Part shown: positions 10,552 to 19,002 of the stretch, piece by piece
Layout: each line of letters starts with the position of its first letter
Position numbering within the stretch: the first letter of the stretch is position 1
DNA from: Micromonospora sp. 15K316
GTDB taxonomy: Bacteria > Actinomycetota > Actinomycetes > Mycobacteriales > Micromonosporaceae
Direction: 5' to 3'
Length of the DNA: 64,000 bases
Assembly (NCBI RefSeq): GCF_004348525.1
Contig: NZ_SMKG01000006.1
Coordinates: 1 to 64,000, forward strand
Notes under the pieces: generated by a model
The model's input: only the letters and a program-made list of their open reading frames with translations
Database searches by the model: none
What the model was told of the DNA's origin: nothing
Translations under genes and position numbers: made by a program

Positions 10552-11397
10552 GTGAACCACACCCCCGATTCGGCGACCGACACCTTCGTCGTCCACCGCA
10601 ACCTGCTCTTCACCGTCGCGTACGAGGTGCTCGGATCGGCGGCCGACGCCGAGCACGTCCGCGACCAGCGCGCCTACCTGGTCCGGATCACCACCCGGCA
10701 GTCACTGAACCGGCTACGCACAATGAAACGCCGAAAAGAGGCGTACGTCGGCCCCTGGCTGCCCGATCCGCTGCTCACTGCGCCGGACGTGGCCGAGGAC
10801 ATCGAACTCGCCGAGAGTGTGTCGATGGGACTCATGATCGTCCTGGAGACACTGTCGCCGACCGAGCGCGCCGTCTTCGTGCTGCGTGAGGCCTTCGATG
10901 TCAGCTACGACGAGATCGCGACCGCCGTCGGCAAGAGCCCTGCGGCCGTCCATCAGATCGCCCACCGCGCCCGCCGACACGTCGATGCCCGCCGCCCCCG
11001 CCAGGTCGTCTCCCCAAGCGAGACCCGGGCGGCGCTGGCGGCGTTTCAGCGCGCGGTCGAGACCAGGGACCTGCAGGGTCTCCTCGACGTGCTTGCACCC
11101 GACGTCGTCCTGGTCGGAGACGGAGGCGGCGTTAAGCACGCCGCGCTGCGACCAATCACCGGTGCTGAGAAGGTGGCCCGGATGTTCTTCGGTGGTCTGG
11201 GCAAGGTCGAAGGCGTGCTCACCGGTGAACCGACCATGGTCAACGGCAACCCCGCTCTCCTTGTACGCCTGGACGGCGAAATCGACGGCGTTCTGGCGAT
11301 CCGTGTCGAGGACGCCCGCATCGCCGGCCTCTACTACGTCCGCAACCCGGAGAAGCTGACCCGCGTCGAATCCGAAACCCCGCTCACCCTGCGATAA
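10552..11397 (+). CDS. ECF41 (SigJ-type) sigma factor with truncated region 2
   Basis: 281 aa from the GTG at 10552. Family landmarks are present: FVVHRNLLFTVAYEVLGSAADAE (split here as two parts of region 2), WLPDP at 69-73, region 4 at about 100-145 (LSPTERAVFVLREAFDVSYDEIA), a SnoaL-like C-terminal domain with DGGG, and NPEKL near the end. ECF41 sigmas use this C-terminal domain to control activity without a separate anti-sigma. About 16 residues normally between DAE and VRDQRAYL in region 2 are absent, an in-frame loss that removes part of the core-RNAP and -10 contact helix. It may therefore be inactive. Confidence 0.85.
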   Translation: MNHTPDSATDTFVVHRNLLFTVAYEVLGSAADAEHVRDQRAYLVRITTRQSLNRLRTMKRRKEAYVGPWLPDPLLTAPDVAEDIELAESVSMGLMIVLETLSPTERAVFVLREAFDVSYDEIATAVGKSPAAVHQIAHRARRHVDARRPRQVVSPSETRAALAAFQRAVETRDLQGLLDVLAPDVVLVGDGGGVKHAALRPITGAEKVARMFFGGLGKVEGVLTGEPTMVNGNPALLVRLDGEIDGVLAIRVEDARIAGLYYVRNPEKLTRVESETPLTLR

Positions 11398-12122
11398 GTT
11401 CCGGTGCCGGAAGTGTGTTGGGAAGTAGGTGCAACGCCGAGGTAGCGCGCTGTGGCTGGTGCGCCGGTGTGGAAAGGCGGCGGCCCGCCGGGCGCGGAGA
11501 CGGCGCAGCACGGGCCGACGACCGCAGCGAAGCCAATCGCGCCCCACAGGTGCTGCCGTCTGCGGAGCCAGGGTGGTCGGCCGGACCTGGGTGTACTACC
11601 CATTGAGGTTGGTTAAGCGGCTGATGGGTTGACGTTTGTCGATCGCGGTGTAGGTGCAGGCATCACGCCAGGCGTGGCTGCGGTTGCAGCTGCCGTTGCC
11701 GGACAGCGTTCGTTGGGTGGTGACTTCGCGGCGGGGCATGCGGCGGTCTGGTCGGCGGACAGGGGCGGGCGCGGCACGGACAGGGACCGCAGCCATTCCG
11801 CAAGGAGCGACTCCACCTGTTGTCGCACAACGCGCTCGAGAACGCACAGGACGACGACTTGCGGGACGTCCTCGCCGCGGCCCTACGGTGGCACCCTTCT
11901 CCGTCTTCGCGGACGAAGAAGGCGACGGCATCGAAGCTCGATCTGAGATGGCTGAGGGCCTCCGGGTTCGGTGGGGATTGCGACGTCCACACCGACTGAC
12001 CGGAGGTCCTCATGTCCACCGTGATGCGCCCCGGCATGGTGGCATCGTCCAAACCCGTGTTGTAGGTTCGCCCTCATGTATGAAAAGGCCGGCCATCGTT
12101 GAGTCCTGCAGACGATGCTGGC
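11398..12122. other. Long intergenic stretch without a supportable gene
   Basis: About 725 bases between the sigma factor and the next gene. Several frames stay open on both strands, but their translations are arginine/proline-rich, lack ribosome sites and match no family I know. It may hold decayed coding sequence. Confidence 0.5.
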
Positions 12123-12734
12123 ATGGTTTCGACGCTACGACCGGTGGATCGACAGCGGGTGGCTGCGTTGCTGCTCGTTAGGTACTGCAGGTTCCAGCAT
12201 GATCCGAAGTTCTTCCCCTGGTTCGAGCAGCAGCGTGAGGCGTTGTCCCGGGCGGTCCAGCGGGCGGAACAGTTCGTCCTCCAGGACGTCACCGATCCGG
12301 CCGTGCCGGCGACCGCGGTCCGAGAGGTGCGGGACAGGCTGCACGAGGCGATTGAGGTCAGTGATCCCGATGGTCCACCGTTCGAAGCGGAGATTGTCGA
12401 TCATCTGGTGTTCGCTGCGGAGGTCTTCGACTTCATAGCCGACCCGGGAAAGTTGGGTGCGCTCAGGCACGCGTTCGAGCGAGCGGACGAGCTGGCGGAA
12501 GCCATGGAGGAGATGGGACGAGAGGACTTTCCGTGTGGTGAGTGGGAACCGGTGGAGTTCGGTCGCCTGGAGACCGCGGCACGACAGGCGGACGTCCGTG
12601 CCTTCGCCGACGCCCATCACGACGAAGTGCCACCGGACGTTGACGAGATCGTCGGGCGTAGTCGTTCACTCGCTGACGCATACGCAGAAGTGGTTTTGAA
12701 CTGTTACACGGACCAGGAGGCCGGTCGCGCCTGA
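12123..12734 (+). CDS. Acidic protein of unknown function
   Basis: 203 aa from the ATG at 12123. The product is acidic and helical, with runs such as AEVFDFIADPGK, ERADELAEAMEEMG and DEVPPDVDEIVGRS. The layout (two helical halves, RVAALLLVRYCRF near the start) loosely recalls DUF416-type immunity proteins, but I cannot assign it. Codon positions look coding, with GC-rich third bases. It is isolated: 62 bases to a converging MDR gene and a long empty stretch upstream. Confidence 0.55.
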   Translation: MVSTLRPVDRQRVAALLLVRYCRFQHDPKFFPWFEQQREALSRAVQRAEQFVLQDVTDPAVPATAVREVRDRLHEAIEVSDPDGPPFEAEIVDHLVFAAEVFDFIADPGKLGALRHAFERADELAEAMEEMGREDFPCGEWEPVEFGRLETAARQADVRAFADAHHDEVPPDVDEIVGRSRSLADAYAEVVLNCYTDQEAGRA

Positions 12735-12796
12735 CGCAGCCGACGTGCCCGACGCGTGCCCAGCGCAGGGGTCAACGCCTGCCAGCACCGCGGACG

Positions 12797-13708
12797 TCAG
12801 AGTTCGAGGACGTACTTGACCCCACCGGAGCGGCCGCGCGCGACCTGGTCCGCGATCGCGGCGCCGTCCTTGATTGGTGTCGTCTGGACGTCGAGTCTCA
12901 GTTCGCCGGAGGCGGCGAGTGCCGCGAGTTCGCCGAGTGCACGTCCGTCGGGCTGCACGTAGAGGTTCGAGGTGGTGATTCCGCGAATCGGGTCGGGTGC
13001 GTCCGAGGTGATGGAGGTGAGGCGGCCTCCGTCGGTGAGCAGTCCGATCGCGGCCTCGGCGGTGCCTGTCGCGGCGATGAGGACGGCGTCGAATCGGCGA
13101 TCGCTCTTCTGCACCCAACCGTCAGCGTGGGTGTCGATGACCTCGCTCGCGCCGAGGGCGCGGAGTTGGTCGGCGCGGGCCGGCCCTGCACCGGCGACGA
13201 TCTCGGCACCGCGGAGGCGGGCGAGTTGCACGGCCAGTGACGCGGTGGGGCCGGAGGCTCCGACGACGAGCAGGCGGGTGGTGGCGTCGACGTGGAGCTC
13301 ATCGAGGGCCTGCCGGGCGGTGAGCCCGGCGACCGGGAGTGCCGCCGCAATCTCCGGAGCCAGGTTCTCGGGCAATCGTGCGACATGCGCGGAACGGACC
13401 AGGACGCGCTCTGCCCAGGTGCCACTGCCGCCAGGCAGCGGCGCCTCGTGGACCAGCACGAGGTCTCCCGTGCGGAATTCGGTCTCGTCCGGGCCGGTCG
13501 CGATGACGCGGCCGACGGCTTCGACGCCCAGAGCTGCGGGCGGAACGAGGCCGACATCCCATCCGCCCGTGTGAAGCAGGGCGTCCCATGGCCCGATCCC
13601 TGCCGCGACCACCTCCAGGAGGAGCTCGCCCGCGTCAGGCTGGCGGGGGTTCGGAAGGTCGAGGATCTCCAGGGCGCCGTTGGCGGCTCGAACACCGAGT
13701 CCGATCAT
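12797..13708 (-). CDS. MDR-family NADP-dependent reductase (quinone-oxidoreductase type)
   Basis: 303 aa. It is a medium-chain reductase without the zinc ligands of alcohol dehydrogenases. The nucleotide-binding segment is VVGASGPTASLAVQLARLRG, in which the usual GGVG is replaced by SGPT. The C-terminus GVKYVLEL is family-typical. GAAGGA-like purines precede the ATG. It is the last gene of a leftward operon beginning at 16320, 44 bases after the YjbR gene. It probably reduces quinones or enals using NADPH. Confidence 0.85.
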   Translation of the reverse strand: MIGLGVRAANGALEILDLPNPRQPDAGELLLEVVAAGIGPWDALLHTGGWDVGLVPPAALGVEAVGRVIATGPDETEFRTGDLVLVHEAPLPGGSGTWAERVLVRSAHVARLPENLAPEIAAALPVAGLTARQALDELHVDATTRLLVVGASGPTASLAVQLARLRGAEIVAGAGPARADQLRALGASEVIDTHADGWVQKSDRRFDAVLIAATGTAEAAIGLLTDGGRLTSITSDAPDPIRGITTSNLYVQPDGRALGELAALAASGELRLDVQTTPIKDGAAIADQVARGRSGGVKYVLEL

Positions 13709-13752
13709 GGTTTGTCCTTCTGTGTTGATTCTGTTCGTGCGTGTTTCGGGTT

Positions 13753-14133
13753 TCAGGCGGCCGGGCTCGTGCCCGGGTCCGCGGGCCGCTTGGATTTCGG
13801 GAGTTTGTCGACCACGAGCCGGTAGGAGTCGGTAACGAGTTCCTTCACCAGATTCTTGTCGAGGCTGGGCCCACCTGCTGCCGTGATCCAGTGCTTCTTG
13901 TCCATGTGGTAGCCCGTCGTGATCTCTGCGTACTGCTCTCGCAGCGCAACGGCCTCGTCCGGATCGGCCTTCAGGATCACGACGGGGTGTCCCGGCATGT
14001 CGGTCATGAGCATGAAGACCTTGCCGCCGACCTTGTACAGCTCCCAGTTCGGGCCGTCACGGTGCTCGAACGTCACGTCCGGCAGTTCTGTCGCGTACTC
14101 GTTCGCGACCTTCTGGAGTTCCTGTCCGTCCAT
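13753..14133 (-). CDS. MmcQ/YjbR-family protein
   Basis: 126 aa, matching the small CyaY-like MmcQ/YjbR fold. Signs are LYKVGGKVFMLM, GHPVVILKADPDEA, GYHMDKKHWITA and a final helix with LVVDKLPKS. Family members are annotated as DNA-binding but their role is unproven. An AGAGGAG site precedes the ATG. It is embedded between nitroreductase and MDR genes in the TetR-linked operon. One possible role is a ligand-binding partner; this is inference. Confidence 0.87.
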   Translation of the reverse strand: MDGQELQKVANEYATELPDVTFEHRDGPNWELYKVGGKVFMLMTDMPGHPVVILKADPDEAVALREQYAEITTGYHMDKKHWITAAGGPSLDKNLVKELVTDSYRLVVDKLPKSKRPADPGTSPAA

Positions 14134-14178
14134 ATCTGATCTACTCCTCTAGCGATCGGTTCGCCTGGGCCGGGCCGC

Positions 14179-14826
14179 TCAGGCGAAGGTGAACAGACGC
14201 TCGGGCTCGAACCGCGACACCGGAGTCTTGTACTGCTTCGACTCGTCGGGGTAGCCGAGCGCGAGCAGCACGGTGGTGGTGTGTCCGGTCGCGCGGATGT
14301 TGAAGGCCTTGTCCACGGTGACGGGGTCGAAGCCTTCGAGTGGCATGGCCTCGACGCCGAGTTCGGCGGCGGCCATCATCGTCAGACCCATCACCATGTA
14401 GGTCTGCTTCTCCATCCAGTGGTAGGTGTCCTTGTAGCTGTACTGGCGCAGGCTCAGGAAGTCGCGCGTCATCGATTCCCACCGCTCCTGCTTGGCCTCA
14501 TCTGCGAACCGGCCGTCGGCCCGCTCCTTGGCGAACACCGCTTCGAGGTGGTGCTCGGTCACATCGCCCCGAGTGGTGAGGATGATGGTGTGCGAGGCGT
14601 TGAGGATCTTCTCGGCGTTGTCCTGGAACCGCTCGCCGAGGTTGGCAGCCAGTCGCTCCTTGCCCTCCCGGGTGGACACGACATAGAAGTGGTTCGGCTG
14701 GATGTTCGTCGACGTGGGAGCCGAGCGCAGGAACTTCAGCAGCTGCTGAAGAGTCTCGTCCGGAATCGTCTTGCTGCCGTCGAAATACCGGCTGAGGTGC
14801 TTGCTCATGAGCTTGTCGAGATCCAT
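14179..14826 (-). CDS. Nitroreductase-family FMN oxidoreductase
   Basis: 215 aa, a NfsB-like NAD(P)H:FMN nitroreductase. Visible marks are the N-terminal SRYFDGSKTIPDETL, the FMN-binding segment RSAPTSTNIQPNHF and the late GVEAMPLEGFDP loop. Such enzymes reduce nitroaromatics, quinones or enones and usually act as cytosolic dimers. The size is usual for the family. The gene lies 60 bases after the PEP-mutase-like gene and 45 bases ahead of yjbR, all on the minus strand. Placement behind a TetR-controlled promoter points to induction by an electrophile. Confidence 0.92.
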   Translation of the reverse strand: MDLDKLMSKHLSRYFDGSKTIPDETLQQLLKFLRSAPTSTNIQPNHFYVVSTREGKERLAANLGERFQDNAEKILNASHTIILTTRGDVTEHHLEAVFAKERADGRFADEAKQERWESMTRDFLSLRQYSYKDTYHWMEKQTYMVMGLTMMAAAELGVEAMPLEGFDPVTVDKAFNIRATGHTTTVLLALGYPDESKQYKTPVSRFEPERLFTFA

Positions 14827-14886
14827 GTCATCGCGCTTTCTGTGATGATGAGTCGAGCGGTTGTAGATGGTGAAAGCCGGATACGG

Positions 14887-15708
14887 CTAGGGTTTGCGGG
14901 CGAGAAGTTCGCCCACCCGGTCGAAGCTGATGCCTGTCGTGGCCGAGGCGATGTCGCCGGCCTTCAGCGCCGCGGCCGCCTGTTCGAGAGCACCCATGGC
15001 ATGCGTGTAGAGCGCGGGCCCGAGGCTGATGCGCTTGACCCCGGCCTTCTGCAGTGCAGAGACGGTCAGTACCTGGTCCGCCGGTGAGATGAGAACATTC
15101 ACGGGTGTGGGCGCAACGGCGGTGACGATCGCGACCAGGGATTCGAGGTCGGGCGGGAACGGCGCGTAGACCACGTCGGCGCCGACCTCGGCGAAGGCTG
15201 TCAGCCGTCGGATGGTGTCATCGAGGTCGGGCCGCCCCTGGATGAAGTTGTCGGTGCGAGCGGTGACGACAATGCGGCGCTTCGCCGCGACGACCGCACT
15301 GCGAACCCGGCCTACCGCGTCGTCGAAGTCGCGGATCGGGTCATCGGGATTCCCGGTGGTGTCCTCGATCCCGATGCCGGCCAGCGCGTGCGCGATGGCA
15401 CTGTCCACGGTCACGGCGACGTCCTCGGCGGTGACGCCGTAGCCGTCCTCGAAGTCACCGTTGACGGGCAACCCCGTGAGCCGACCGAGCAGTTGCGCGT
15501 GGTCGAGATGCTCGTCGCGGGTGATGCTGTGGCGTCCGTCGATGCGGCCGAGCGCGGCCGCCAGGGCCGCCGACGACGTGCCGATGGCCTCGAAGCCGGC
15601 ATCCGCCAGGATCAATGCCGCCACGCCATCCCAGGCGTTCGGCATGACGAGGCCCCCTTCTCGGGTATGCAGTGCCATGAACTTCTCGTAGATTTCAGAG
15701 CCGGACAT
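14887..15708 (-). CDS. Isocitrate lyase/PEP mutase superfamily protein
   Basis: 273 aa beta/alpha-barrel protein. The active-site strand is VMPNAWDGVAALILADAGF. The GTSSAALAAALGRIDG loop, the acidic GDFEDGYG and the ARTDNF motif (Mg and substrate loop) follow in order. Members cleave or rearrange small alpha-keto or hydroxy acids; oxaloacetate decarboxylase-like activity is common in this subgroup. The lyase cysteine motif of true isocitrate lyase is absent. GGAAAGGGA precedes the ATG. It is second in the leftward operon, 78 bases after the AhpD-like gene. Confidence 0.87.
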   Translation of the reverse strand: MSGSEIYEKFMALHTREGGLVMPNAWDGVAALILADAGFEAIGTSSAALAAALGRIDGRHSITRDEHLDHAQLLGRLTGLPVNGDFEDGYGVTAEDVAVTVDSAIAHALAGIGIEDTTGNPDDPIRDFDDAVGRVRSAVVAAKRRIVVTARTDNFIQGRPDLDDTIRRLTAFAEVGADVVYAPFPPDLESLVAIVTAVAPTPVNVLISPADQVLTVSALQKAGVKRISLGPALYTHAMGALEQAAAALKAGDIASATTGISFDRVGELLARKP

Positions 15709-15786
15709 GTCGTCCCTTTCCAGCGGGGTTGATCAGGGTGAGGGTTCGGCCGGTCAGGTCGCTGTTCTCGCGAGTGCGGTATGCGC

Positions 15787-16320
15787 TCATGCCGGGTCGG
15801 GGACCGGGATGTCGACGTCGGTCAGGTTGACGTTGTTGAGGTAGTTGGTCAGCAGCGCCCGGACGACCAGCGTGACGATCGCCAAGATCTCCGGATCGGT
15901 GTATCCGGCCCCTTGGACGGCCGCGAGGTCGGCATCACTGACCCGTCCGCGCGTCTCGATCACCCGCTGGGCGAAGCGAGCCACCGCAGCCCGCTTCGGA
16001 TCGACCGAGCTTCCCGCCCGCGCCAGCTCGATGTCCTCCACGGACATGCCGCCCTTCAGGGACCCGGCCGTGTGCAGCGCCAGGCAGTAGTCGCAGCCAT
16101 CGGCTTCGGACACGGCCAACGCGATCGTGTGGCGCGTCCTCGCGTCCAGGAGCCTGCTCGTCTTCGTCTGCACCGTCATGACGAGATCGAGGACGGTCGG
16201 GTTCGACGCGAGCATGGTGAACATGTTCGGTACGAAGCCGAACTGCGCGCCGACCTGGTCGAGCGTGCTCCGCACGTCGGCGGAGGGCTCGTCGGCAGGA
16301 AGAGCGTTCAGGCGCGGCAT
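15787..16320 (-). CDS. Carboxymuconolactone decarboxylase / AhpD-like protein
   Basis: 177 aa from the ATG at 16318-16320, chosen because GGAGTGG lies seven bases upstream; an in-frame ATG at 16341 is possible. The redox motif CDYCLALH (CxxC plus His) marks the alkylhydroperoxidase D-like fold, here of the peroxidase-related type. It probably uses thiols to remove peroxides or to protect against alkylation. It is the first gene of a five-gene minus-strand operon, and its promoter region holds a palindrome facing the TetR gene. The final proline-rich tail is ordinary. Confidence 0.88.
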   Translation of the reverse strand: MPRLNALPADEPSADVRSTLDQVGAQFGFVPNMFTMLASNPTVLDLVMTVQTKTSRLLDARTRHTIALAVSEADGCDYCLALHTAGSLKGGMSVEDIELARAGSSVDPKRAAVARFAQRVIETRGRVSDADLAAVQGAGYTDPEILAIVTLVVRALLTNYLNNVNLTDVDIPVPDPA

Positions 16321-16420
16321 GGGAAATCCACTCCAGTCCATGTGCGTGGTGGTCGGTAACCGACCTGGGTCAGGTTTTGGGCTGCGCGGCCCACTCGCCA
16401 GATACAACACCACACAAGAC

Positions 16421-16436
16421 TGGGCTGTCAAGCCCA
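16421..16436. promoter_or_regulatory. Palindromic operator between AhpD-like operon and TetR gene
   Basis: TGGGCT-GTCA-AGCCCA has perfect 6-bp arms. On the minus strand a consensus TTGACA -35 hexamer (16426-16431) lies inside it, so a repressor bound here would block the operon promoter. It lies 21 bases before the start of the TetR gene and about 100 bases before the AhpD-like gene. Binding by the adjacent TetR is inferred from position and symmetry. Confidence 0.72.
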
Positions 16437-16456
16437 CTTTTGGTAAGGTGTGAATC

Positions 16457-17107
16457 ATGAAGTCCACGACGGCAGCGCCACAGCCCCGCCAGCTCACCGT
16501 GAAGGGGCAGGCGACGCGTGCCCGGATACTGGAGCACGCCGCCGCGCTCATCTACGCCGAGGGCGTCCACGCCACGAACAACGACAAGCTCCGGCGCGCC
16601 GCCGGCGTCAGCGGGTCGCAGATCAACCACTACTTCCCGACCAAGGAGAGCCTCGTTCTGGCGGTGATCGAGTGGCAGGCCGAACGTGTCCTCGGGCTCC
16701 ATCGCGGCGAGCAGTTCGACGGCTTCGAGAGTCTCGAGGGGTTCCGGAAGTGGGCAGCGTTCTATATCGGGTATGAACGCGCCTACCACGAAGGCTGCAG
16801 CCTCGGGTCGCTCGCCAGCGAGATCATCAAGACCGACCTCGACGTTCACGACGAGCTGGCGGAGGCGTTCGCCCACTGGCGAGAGATCTTCCGCGACGCG
16901 CTCCTCCGCCTGCAGCGGCAAGGCCGTCTGAGCAACGAGGCCAACCCCGAGCAGCTCGCGAGCCTGCTCCTCGCCGCGTTCCAGGGCGGCATGCTCCTCG
17001 CGCAAGTCGCCCGGGGCATCTCTCCCCTCAGGGATGCCCTCGAAGCCGCTCTCGACTACATCGAGACCTTCGCGACACCACGCCCCGGTAGCGCAGATGG
17101 AGAGTAG
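16457..17107 (+). CDS. TetR-family repressor of the adjacent redox operon
   Basis: 216 aa. The N-terminal HTH runs from about residue 18 to 65 (TRARILEHAAALIYAEG, then SQINHYFPTKESLV). The ligand domain resembles the LmrA/YxaF-type C-terminal fold with GCSLGSLASEI. It is divergent from the nitroreductase operon with the palindrome at 16421-16436 in between, and its own start is close enough for autoregulation. It converges with the SDR gene only nine bases downstream. Confidence 0.9.
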   Translation: MKSTTAAPQPRQLTVKGQATRARILEHAAALIYAEGVHATNNDKLRRAAGVSGSQINHYFPTKESLVLAVIEWQAERVLGLHRGEQFDGFESLEGFRKWAAFYIGYERAYHEGCSLGSLASEIIKTDLDVHDELAEAFAHWREIFRDALLRLQRQGRLSNEANPEQLASLLLAAFQGGMLLAQVARGISPLRDALEAALDYIETFATPRPGSADGE

Positions 17108-17116
17108 GTTGCTCGG

Positions 17117-17863
17117 TCAGATAGCCAACCCGGCACCTCCGGACACGACGATCTCCTGCCCGGTGATGTAAACGGCATCGTCCGAAGCCAGAAAAGCGAC
17201 CGTCCCCGCGACGTCTTTTGGCGACGCGAGGCGGCCGAACGGATTGTGCTCGGCCATCGCCGTCATCGTCCCCGCTACGTCATCGGTTGCCGTCCGGATC
17301 GAGGCTCTCGTCATCGGAGTGTCGGTCATTCCGGGGCTGACCGCGTTGATACGAATCCGGCGCGGCGCGAGCTCGAGCGCAAGGGTCGGGATCATGGCCA
17401 GCATCGCGCCGTGCGACCCGGCCGCGACGCTGCTGCCGGTGAGGCTGCGGGTTGCTCCGATACCCACGGTCACAATGACCGAAGCGCCGTCGGACAGCAG
17501 CGGCAAGGCTTTCACCAGGGTGAAGAACACCCCTTTCGTGTTGACGGCGAACACCTCGTCGTAGCCCGATTCGTCCCAATTCTCCAGCGTCATCGGACGG
17601 TTGACGCCCGCGTTCAGGAACAGCGTGGTCAGGCTTCCGAACTGTCCTCCGACCTCGGACACGACCTTGTCGATGTCCGATAGCGACCGTACGTCAGCTT
17701 GCAAAACCAGAACATCGTCGGGCAATTCTTGCCGTGCGCGAGCCACGCTCTCCTGACGTTGCCCGGTGACGGCAACGCGGTAGCCGCGATCGTGCAGAGT
17801 CCGCGCGGTCGCCTTCCCGATTCCGCTGGTGCCGCCGGTGATCAGAGCCGTACGTTCCGACAT
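17117..17863 (-). CDS. SDR-family protein lacking the catalytic Tyr/Lys pair
   Basis: 248 aa from the ATG at 17861-17863 behind GGAG. It has a classical Rossmann fold: TGGTSGIG (9-16), LNAG (83-86), the conserved Asn108, and the SPGMTDTP loop. Where SDRs have YxxxK, this protein has AAGSH: Ala147 replaces Tyr and His151 replaces Lys. The catalytic Ser is not evident either. The nucleotide-binding half is intact, so it may bind NAD(P) without ordinary dehydrogenase chemistry. It is divergent from the AlkA-like gene, with two candidate operators between them. Confidence 0.88.
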   Translation of the reverse strand: MSERTALITGGTSGIGKATARTLHDRGYRVAVTGQRQESVARARQELPDDVLVLQADVRSLSDIDKVVSEVGGQFGSLTTLFLNAGVNRPMTLENWDESGYDEVFAVNTKGVFFTLVKALPLLSDGASVIVTVGIGATRSLTGSSVAAGSHGAMLAMIPTLALELAPRRIRINAVSPGMTDTPMTRASIRTATDDVAGTMTAMAEHNPFGRLASPKDVAGTVAFLASDDAVYITGQEIVVSGGAGLAI

Positions 17864-17890
17864 CACACTCACTCCATGATCGTTGTTGAC

Positions 17891-17906
17891 TGGACCGAAC
17901 GGACCA
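17891..17906. promoter_or_regulatory. Candidate TetR-type operator upstream of the SDR gene
   Basis: TGGACCGAACGGACCA is symmetric in 12 of 16 positions and lies 28-43 bases upstream of the SDR start. The GGACC-GAAC-GGACC core also reads as a direct repeat. It resembles sites of LmrA/YxaF-like repressors; no regulator is proven. Confidence 0.4.
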
Positions 17907-17955
17907 ATGGCAACGCGCCGACGGCATGGTACCTGGCGGTCTGCCCAGACTCTCA

Positions 17956-17973
17956 CTGGACTATATCGTCCAG
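17956..17973. promoter_or_regulatory. Palindrome CTGGAC-N6-GTCCAG upstream of glycosylase gene
   Basis: Perfect 6-bp arms around TATATC, 18 bases before the glycosylase start codon. The GGAC-N6-GTCC core recurs around the TetR gene near 37.6 kb (37565, 38405, 38550), suggesting a shared repressor. Confidence 0.58.
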
Positions 17974-17991
17974 ATTTGCAAGGTTGGTGGC

Positions 17992-18636
17992 ATGACCATG
18001 ACTCGCACAGGGAAGAGTGCGACCAGGGAACAGCGAGCAGCTGCGGAGTACTTGGGCTCGCTCGACGACCCCCTTGCTCGCTGGGTGCAGGCGGCCGGGC
18101 CGATCGATGCCTACGACGCGCACCTGCCCGTCACGGTGGGCGATCCGCTCGAATGGTTCTCGTTCGCCGTCACCTCGCGACAGCTCAGCAGAGCATCCGG
18201 CTTGGCGATCTACCATCGACTGGTCGCACGACTCGGCGGCGCCATCACTGCCGAGCGTGTCATCTCGGCCGACGAACAGACGCTGCGCGACGTCGGGTTG
18301 TCTCACCAGAAGGCCTGGACGATCCGCGCGCTCGGCGAACGCATCCATGACGGCGAGCTGGAGATCGACAATCTCGCGACGATGAGCGATGCCGAAATTC
18401 TCACCAGCCTCGTGGCCGTGCCCGGTATTGGCCGGTCGTCGGCGCAGAGGTTCATGCTGCATTACCTGCGCAGACCGGACATCTTTCCGGCCGACGACCT
18501 CGCGGTGCGCGAAGCGATCACGGCACTCGATCAACTGGACCGAAAGATCACGCCGAAGGCCGCGGAGCAGCGGAGTGAGCCGTGGCGACCGTATCGATCG
18601 TATGCCACGTCGTACCTGTGGGGTTATCTGCGATGA
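17992..18636 (+). CDS. AlkA-like DNA-3-methyladenine glycosylase (HhH-GPD)
   Basis: 214 aa. The helix-hairpin-helix is visible as LVAVPGIGRSSAQRFMLHYL, followed by the catalytic-Asp segment DIFPADDLAVREAI. This layout is that of AlkA-type base-excision glycosylases that remove alkylated purines. It is shorter than E. coli AlkA, lacking the N-terminal beta domain, which is common in actinobacteria. ATG 17992 is taken because the conserved region starts soon after; the frame stays open to 17926 but crosses the palindrome. Divergent from the SDR gene. Confidence 0.88.
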   Translation: MTMTRTGKSATREQRAAAEYLGSLDDPLARWVQAAGPIDAYDAHLPVTVGDPLEWFSFAVTSRQLSRASGLAIYHRLVARLGGAITAERVISADEQTLRDVGLSHQKAWTIRALGERIHDGELEIDNLATMSDAEILTSLVAVPGIGRSSAQRFMLHYLRRPDIFPADDLAVREAITALDQLDRKITPKAAEQRSEPWRPYRSYATSYLWGYLR

Positions 18637-18747
18637 CGGGGCCGGGTACGGGCGAGAGCCCCCTCGGCAGCAGATGGCCCACCCGGACGACCGTCATCCC
18701 TATGCCCACGTAGCTCAACGGGAGGTTCGGCAGGCCGGGACCCGTAG

Positions 18748-18984
18748 TCATCTCGCCGCGGCGGTTGGCTGCCAGCTGATCCGTTCGTAGTAGACGAGGG
18801 CGAGCCCGACCAAAGAGAAAGAGGGCCGGGCCGGCGAACAGAGCTGCGGTCGAAGTCCAGTCCAGCGGGGTCCCAGCGGGATGCTGTAGTGGGTGGTGAG
18901 CATGTAGGCGAGGACCACCTCGACGCCGACGGCCAGGTAGATGATCCCGGCCATGAGCAGGAAGTGAGCCACGCTGGAGGCGAT
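18748..18984 (-). pseudogene. Fragment of an LtrA-family membrane protein
   Basis: The translation VAHFLLMAGIIYLAVGVEV matches the C-terminal transmembrane part of LtrA proteins. It then slips frame between RWTG and LFAGPALFLFGRA before ending in YYERISWQ. Only about 80 residues of a ~390-residue protein remain, with no start. It abuts a DHFR fragment on the same strand, so the two were joined by deletion. Two intact LtrA genes lie elsewhere in the window. Confidence 0.7.
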
Positions 18985-19002
18985 GCTGCTGGTCCGGGCG
19001 CG

